Below are positions 58,301-64,000 of a DNA stretch of 64,000 bases, one piece after another. Each line of letters opens with the position of its first letter. Positions within the stretch are counted from its first letter, which is position 1. The stretch covers positions 33,010,790 to 33,074,789 of the forward strand of contig NC_133110.1 in the NCBI RefSeq assembly GCF_022965805.1. The letters are read 5' to 3'. The notes beneath the pieces are model-generated. The model made no database searches. It was not told the DNA's origin and saw nothing but the letters and a program-made list of their open reading frames with translations. The position numbers and the translations under genes were made by a program. This DNA is from Primulina eburnea (lineage: Eukaryota; Streptophyta; Magnoliopsida; Lamiales; Gesneriaceae).

Positions 58301-58677
58301 ACTACTCCATAAATTAAAGTTAGACAAAAAAAATTAATTTTTGAATTAATGAAAATAAAAAAAAAATGAGAAGAAAACTCAGCATAGACCCACGAATCTT
58401 GCTTGTCTAGTGCGTCTTTTCGTCCTTCTTCACGTCAAGATCGTTTGCCTCCAAGTTGTTTCACGTCTAGATCGTCTAAAACCCATGAGATTATAGTCTT
58501 TTTTTAGATAGGAAAGAGAGAAAATAGAGTAAAAATAAATTACGAAATAAAACATAATCCTATTATTATAGGATAAAGTCTATCAATAAAAAATATAGAG
58601 CTATGAAATAAAAACTTTATCAAATCTTTCTTTATTTCAATATTAAAAGGTTTTTTCTCTCCAAAATATCGAATGAA
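58301..58677. other. Intergenic, no gene seen
   Basis: AT-rich with a cctgcttgtctagtgcgtc-like GC-richer patch (58390-58490). No gene supported. Confidence 0.5.
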
Positions 58678-58813
58678 TGGTCTGTCCTGGTCTTCCAGAT
58701 GGTTTGTCCTGATCTCCCGGGTGGTCTCTCCTGGTCTGCCCGTGTGATCTGTCCTGGTCCACCTGGGTGCTCTGACATGGTCTGTCCGGGTAATCTGGCC
58801 TGATCTGCCCACC
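58678..58813. repeat. 22-23-bp minisatellite, six copies
   Basis: Units start tggtctgtcctggtct or close variants at 58678, 58700, 58722, 58745, 58768 and 58791. GC-rich, CT/TG-biased. Open frames across it on the minus strand (for example 58540-58851) are repeat translation. Confidence 0.85.
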
Positions 58814-59139
58814 TTGGTGGGATGAGCCTGGATCAGACAATTTGCACACAATCAACAAGATAATGTCAGTGGGACGCCAGAAGGGTTTCCGGCAAGTACC
58901 AAAATTAAGATTTTTAAAATACGGTGTTTTTATCATCAATTTGAACCCTCTTTATGCAATTACAAAGCATGCAGTCACAAGGCCTAGCTACGTCTTGTTC
59001 CTGGACTTCTTCTGTTTTTGTCTTTCTTTTAAAACTCCATCTTGACAACATTTTGGTCAGACTTACAAACAATAAAAATATGATGATTTAAACGTAAAAC
59101 TCAAAATAAATTCCCAAATAAACACATATACTGTCGGTA

Positions 59140-59480
59140 GAAGACATGCAATAAATGCATGTCGGGTGGAATAATCAAAGTTGACAAATTTTGTTTGCAT
59201 ACTTTTATACGCTTCTTCACACGGTCAAGGGGCTCTATAAATAGAGATCCCCCTTCATTCTCAAATCATCCCTTCTTTGAGTTTTCTCTCATCTTATAAG
59301 CATTTTAGTGCTTAGTTCTATAATATTTGTGAGGTGTTTGTTCTCCTGTATTAAGAGAGTGTGTGTTCTCTTTGGAAACACAGTGAGTGAGTTGTATACC
59401 ATAAAATATTATAGTGGAAATCTTATCATCTTGCCCGTGATTTTTACCCTAATAATTTTTAGGGATTTTCCATGTAAATC
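59140..59480 (+). mobile_element. LTR-like fragment with TATA box, second copy
   Basis: ctataaatagagatcc (TATA 59235-59242) and then ttctataatatttg, gaggtgtttgttctcc, taagagagtgtg, ggaaacacag, cataaaatattatagtgga, in the same order as at 20095-20430. It continues with catgtaaatctcggtgtc, the usual last part of such copia LTRs. No internal domain follows before copia C. The stretch 58814-59139 before it holds nothing recognised. Confidence 0.6.
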
Positions 59481-59752
59481 TCGGTGTCTATTTTATTCTT
59501 TATTTTCGGGTTTTATTATCTCAAATTCCGCACGTGGGACCAACTTATACTACAAAATAAAGTTGTAGAAACGCTATATAATTCGCGCTTTTATTTTTAT
59601 ATATATCCCGAAGGAATAGAAGAAGCAAGACAAATAAAAAGGCCTTTAGAATCCATAATTCCTCTTGTGATCTTGAAAATGAAATGATATATTCATAAAA
59701 CAAATGGGACAAAGACAGCACCCCACTCCCCAAATAATAATAAGTTGAATGT
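59481..59752. other. Intergenic next to copia C, no gene seen
   Basis: Short AT-rich stretch. gggaccaacttatac at 59538 could be the remnant of a primer-binding site after the preceding LTR fragment, but this is uncertain. Confidence 0.4.
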
Positions 59753-60029
59753 TGTTGTGAAAAAGTAAAAATTTATGGTAAAAAGTAAAAATCTCAAACT
59801 CTCAAAATTTACCCAACTACACACTTTATAATATTTTTCTCTCTACTCAATTGAAATTTTCTTCACAAATGAGAGATCTATTTATAGAGTTTCATTACAC
59901 ATATTCCAAAAAATAAAATACATCATTACCTACATCATCACACACAAATTTCTAATTTTACAACTCTTATTTTCAACATTCAAATATTCAACTATTACTT
60001 TTCAATATTCAAATCATTTATTTTCAACA
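59753..60029 (-). repeat. copia C 3' LTR
   Basis: 277 bp, ends tgttgtgaaaaag and ttttcaaca on the plus strand. TATA (plus strand ctatttatagag, about 59878-59889). Confidence 0.9.
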
Positions 60030-60193
60030 CTCCCCCTTGTGATGATGATCATGATACGATGATGTCTTCATTACGTGTTTTGTACTGCCTCGTTAAAAAC
60101 CTTACTTGGAAAAACCCATTGAGATAAAAACCATAGTAAGAGAAAAAGAGTGCAGTCACGTAAACTCCCCCTGATGTTGACATGAACAATTCT

Positions 60194-62117
60194 TCACAAA
60201 TTTCGTAGATTGCGCATCCCAATATTATATATGTGCTTTCTGAATATTGATGTAGGAAGTGCCTTTGTGAAGAGATCTGATGAGTTTTCACTTGATTGAA
60301 TGTGACGAACATCAATACATTTATTCTTCTCAAGCTCCTTGGTGAATGCGAAGAACTTAGGAGGAATATGTTTAGTTCTGTCGCTTTTATGTATCCTTCT
60401 TTCATTTGAGCAACACATGCAGCATTATCTTCATATAGTATCACAGGCTTCTCATCGAATGATAATCCGCATGAAATTTGGATATGTTGGGTCATTGATT
60501 TTAACCACACACATTCACGACTTGCTTCATGTAGTGCAATAATCTCGGCATGATTTGATGAAGTTGTTACGAGTGTTTGTTTCTGTGAACGCCAAGATAT
60601 TGCAGTGCCTCCACGAGTAAATACATATCCAGTTTGGGAACGTGCCTTGTCTGGATCAGATAAGTATCCAGCATCAGCATAACCAATTATACTTGGATTA
60701 GCATCTTTTGAATACAAAAGTCCCAAGTCTGTCGTTCCTCGTAGATAACGGAATATATGTTTAATTCTGTTCTAGTGTCTCTTTGTTGGATATGTGCTAA
60801 ATCTTGCCAACAGATTCACGGCAAAAGATATATCAGACCTTGTACAATTCGTAAGGTACATAAGGACACCGATGTCACTTAGATACGGTACTTCTGGACT
60901 AAGAATATCTTCATCATCTTCACATGGACGAAATGGATCCTTTTCTATGTTTAATGATCTAACAACCATTGGAGTACTTAAAGGATTTGATTTATCCATA
61001 TTAAAATGTTTAAGGTTCTTTTCTGTATAATTTGTCTGGTGAACAAACATTCCACATTCTTTTTGTTCAATTTGTAAACCCAGACAATACTTGGTTTTTC
61101 CAAGATCCTTCATTTCAAATTCTTCCTTCAAGTATGACACAACTTCTTGAATTTCCTTATTCGTTCCAATGCTGTTTAAATCATCAACATATACAGCAAT
61201 AATTACGCATCCGGATGTTGTTTTCTTAATGAAAACACAAGGGCATATTGAATTATTTACATATCCATTTTTCATCAAGAGATCACTTAGTCGATTATAC
61301 CACATTCGACCTGATTGCTTTAACCCATAAATGCTTTGCAATTTCACAGAATAACATTCCCTGGGTTTTGAACTTTGTGCTTCAGGCATCTTAAATCCTT
61401 CAGGGATTTTCATTTATATATATATATATTACTATCAAGTGATCCATATAAGTAAGCTGTAACAACATCCATAAGACGCATTTCTAAATTTTCAGATACC
61501 GCCAAGCTAATCAAATACCGAAACGTAATTGCATCCATCACAGGAGAATACGTTTCTTCATAATCAATTCCAGGCCTTTGAGAAAAACCTTGTGCAACAA
61601 GTCGAGCTTTATATCTTACTATTTCATTTTTCTCATTTCGCTTTCGAATAAAAACCCATTTGTATCCAACAGGTTTTACATCTTCTGGTGTAAGGACTAT
61701 AGGTCCAAAAACATTACGTTTATTTAGCAAATCTAATTCAACCTGGATGGCATCATTCCATTTTATCCAATCCTGCCGATTTTTACATTCACCAAAAGAT
61801 TTTGGTTCATGATCTTCGTTATCATTTATGATGTCAATTGTCACATTATCAGAAAATATATCATCAATTTCATCTATATCTTTTCGGTTCCATATTTTTC
61901 CAGTATTAATGTAATTGATAGAGATTTCATGATTCTCGTCAGTTTGTGGTTCTGACAGAACATTTTCATCATCATGTGTTTCTTCAGGAACACCATACTC
62001 TATTTTGTGATCATCATGTGTTTCTTCAGAAACATCATTCTTTATTTTGTGATCATCGTGTTTCTCTATGATTTTTTTTCCGAGTATTTTTATCCTTGGA
62101 ACCGACTGGCCTTCCAC
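60194..62117 (-). pseudogene. copia C reverse transcriptase and RNase H
   Basis: RT first part 62117-61410 (YKWVFIRKRN, RLVAQGFSQRPG, YEETYSPVMDA) ends in an expanded AT run at 61415-61429 that shifts the frame. RT second part is 61413-60772 (MKIPEGFKMPEAQ, YVDDLNSIGT). RNase H at 60726-60194 (GYADAGYLSDPDKARSQTG, SSNHAEIIALHEASRE, YEDNAACVAQ, RTKHIPPKFF) shifts frame once near 60390. Confidence 0.88.
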
Positions 62118-63677
62118 GCTTCAGGCGTTTAATGACATCATGAGTATCTTCAATTTGTTTCTTTGGAATTTCAATTCGAGCAGGGGCATTTGCAGCATGT
62201 ATATATGATTTAGTTACCCCTTTTGTGTCTGCAAATACATCTGGTATTTGATTTGCTATTCTTTGCAAGTGTACAATTTGTTGTACATCTTTTTCACATT
62301 GTTTTGTTCTTGGATCCAGATGTAACAATGATGATTCATACCATGTAATTTCCTTTTCGGTAAGATTTCCTCATTAAAATGACAATCAGCAAAACGTGAT
62401 GTGAACACGTCGCCTGTCTGAGTTTCAAGATATCGAATGATTGATGGACTATCATAACCGATATAAATTCCAACCTTTCTTTGAGGTCCCATTTTCTTTC
62501 GTTGTGGTGGTGCAATAGGCATATACACCATACATTCAAAAATTCTCAGATGAGAAATGTCTGGTTCTTTACCAAATGCAAGCTGTAATTGGGAGTATTT
62601 ATGATGTGCACTTGGTCTGATGCGAATTAATGAAGCAGCATGTAAAATTGCATGTCCCCATATAGAAATAGGGAGCTTTGTTTTCATAATCATTGGTCTA
62701 GCAATCATTTGCAGACGTTTAATCAATGATTCAGCCAATCCATTCTGTGTATGTACATGAGCAACAGGATGCTCAACAATGATTCCCATAGACATACAAT
62801 AATCATTGAAAGTCTGGGAAGTAAATTCACCAGCATTATCAAGTCTAATTTTCTTGATTGTATAATCGGGAAACTGATTCCTCAATTTTATTATTTGAGC
62901 AAGTAATCTTGCAAATGCAACATTTCGAGTTGACAATAAACATACATGTGACCATCTGCTGGAGGCATCAATCAATACCATAAAGTATCTGAATGGTCCA
63001 CATGGTGTATGGATTGGTCCACAAATATCACCCTGAATACGTTCAAGAAACATTGGTGATTCAGTTTGGATTTTGACTGGTGATGGTCTTATAATAAGTT
63101 TTCCAAGAGAACATGTTTTACATTGAAACTTATTATTCTGAAAGATCTTCTGGTCATTCAGTGGATGACCATGTGTATTTTCTATAATTCTTCGCATCAT
63201 TGTTGAACCAGGATGTCCCAATCGATCATGTCAATTGGTTAATATCGAAGAATTATCAACTATCATGTTTGATTCAATGGGACTTATATGTGTATAATGC
63301 AATCCAGTAGGGAGCATTGATAGTTTTTCAATCGCATATTTCTTTCCTGATTTATATGTGATAAGGCACATATATTTCTCATTCCCTTCATTCATTGTTT
63401 GAGTATCATACCCATGGGAATATATATCATTAAAACTCAACAAATTTCTTTTGGATTGTGGTGAATATAAAGCATCATTGATCAAAAAATTTGTACCATT
63501 AGGTAACAAAAATTGTGATTTATCACATCCTTTAATCAAGTCTACAGGACCTGATATTGTATTCACCGTTGTTTTTGTTGGTTTTAGTTCCAAGAAATAT
63601 CTTTTATCTCGGAGAATAGTGTGCGTTGTACCACTATCGGGTATGCAAACTTCAGCTCTGCTCATAGCATTTTCCAT
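62053..63677 (-). pseudogene. copia C protease and integrase
   Basis: Protease block 63677-63231 (MENAMSRAEVCIPDSGTTH). A small deletion near 63230 shifts the frame. The pre-integrase and integrase block is open from 63221 to 62256 (CKTCSLGK; VLIDASSRW, IRLDNAGEF, HTQNGLAES). A deletion of about 28 bp near 62370, relative to copia A, removes the LGGEQKHTE-coding stretch and shifts the frame. The linker 62328-62053 carries RGRPVGSKDKN. The two tyrosine codons that are stops in copia A are intact here. Confidence 0.88.
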
Positions 63678-63819
63678 ATTTGAACTTCAAAAAAATATGC
63701 AATGAAATAAATTACTGGCAATATATATTTAAATATAACACATATCATAATTATATAATAAAACATTATTCTATGAATACATGAAAATTAAATTATTGTA
63801 TATTTATATTCTACCATTA

Positions 63820-64000
63820 TATTGTTCATTTTCAGAATAATCATTGAGAAAATCTGCAGAATCAATATTGTTCATTTCTATCCCACCAACATATTGATCA
63901 TTTTCAGAGAAATCATTCATAAAATCACCGTCATCCAAATGAGTTGAATCACTCAAACGGTCACTGCGTTCAGTGCAGTTGGTCTCCTTTTCTTTCCCCT
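63820..64000 (-). pseudogene. copia C gag, C-terminal tail
   Basis: On the minus strand it encodes the acidic gag tail (VGGIEMNNIDSADFLNDYS-like), matching copia A 2105-2298. The zinc knuckle and the rest are outside the window. Confidence 0.75.

Larger units (their letters stand above)
59753..64000 (-). mobile_element. Ty1/copia retrotransposon C (same family as copia A), cut by window end
   Basis: 3' LTR 59753-60029 (277 bp) has the same ends as the copia A LTR, in reverse complement. The purine tract is next to it (plus strand ctcccccttg, 60030-60039). The minus-strand coding order is gag tail (beyond 63820), protease, integrase, RT, RNase H. The proteins are nearly the same as those of copia A over long stretches, but the damage differs. 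The gag start and 5' LTR lie beyond 64000. Confidence 0.93.

Noticed and set aside
58540..58939. Two 98-103 codon minus-strand frames
   Set aside because: Low-complexity translation of the 22-bp minisatellite.

Overview
This window is nuclear DNA of a higher plant, most likely a dicot. The host genes are AT-rich and spliced with GT-AG introns, and every protein that can be named has a plant-type relative. No bacterial operon, phage or CRISPR array is visible. Five host genes are readable, and about half of the window is retrotransposon.

Host genes in order: a secreted glycerophosphodiester phosphodiesterase (6783-10454, minus, eight exons); TOM5, a small subunit of the mitochondrial outer-membrane import pore (11831-13279, minus, two exons, 54 aa); a RIQ1/DUF1118-type thylakoid protein (22954-24057, plus, two exons, 172 aa); TIM9, a small Tim chaperone of the mitochondrial intermembrane space (24791-27882, minus, two exons, 93 aa); and a CIN-class TCP transcription factor of the TCP5/13/17 group (45243-46169, plus). 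From memory, GDPD6, TOM5, RIQ1 and TCP17 are neighbours in Arabidopsis (At5g08030, At5g08040, At5g08050, At5g08070). The window therefore looks like an ancestral gene block pulled apart by insertions. The genes are otherwise functionally unrelated, although two of the five act in mitochondrial protein import.

Mobile DNA, left to right: the 3' part of a Ty3/gypsy LTR (1-758); a copia element with no 5' LTR, preceded by a promoter-like stretch and a micro-ORF (1163-6378); a complete copia element with 142-bp LTRs and an AAATA target duplication (13471-19713, minus); an LTR-like fragment (20095-20430) abutting the poly-A end of a 5'-truncated LINE (20431-22020, minus); CACTA-type subterminal repeats (22500-22600 and 41291-41410); a fold-back element inside the TIM9 intron (26055-26931); a 273-bp Helitron (28111-28383); three copies of a short MITE; a complete and apparently young Tekay/Del-like gypsy chromovirus (30474-39068, minus, TSD CATAC) whose LTRs carry an array of CGCGCATATGCGCG palindromes; a solo gypsy LTR (42919-44474, TSD TACAG) with a 32-bp tandem repeat; a complete decayed Sirevirus-type copia (49728-58295, TSD AGATG) with an extra ORF downstream of pol; and a second copy of the first copia family in inverted orientation (59753 to the window edge).

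All the retroelement reading frames carry stops or frameshifts. No undescribed multi-gene system is evident. The least explained signals are the palindrome array in the gypsy LTR, the promoter and micro-ORF replacing a copia 5' LTR, AT-repeat expansion at the same reverse-transcriptase codons in three copia copies, and the extra 3' ORF of the Sirevirus-like element.
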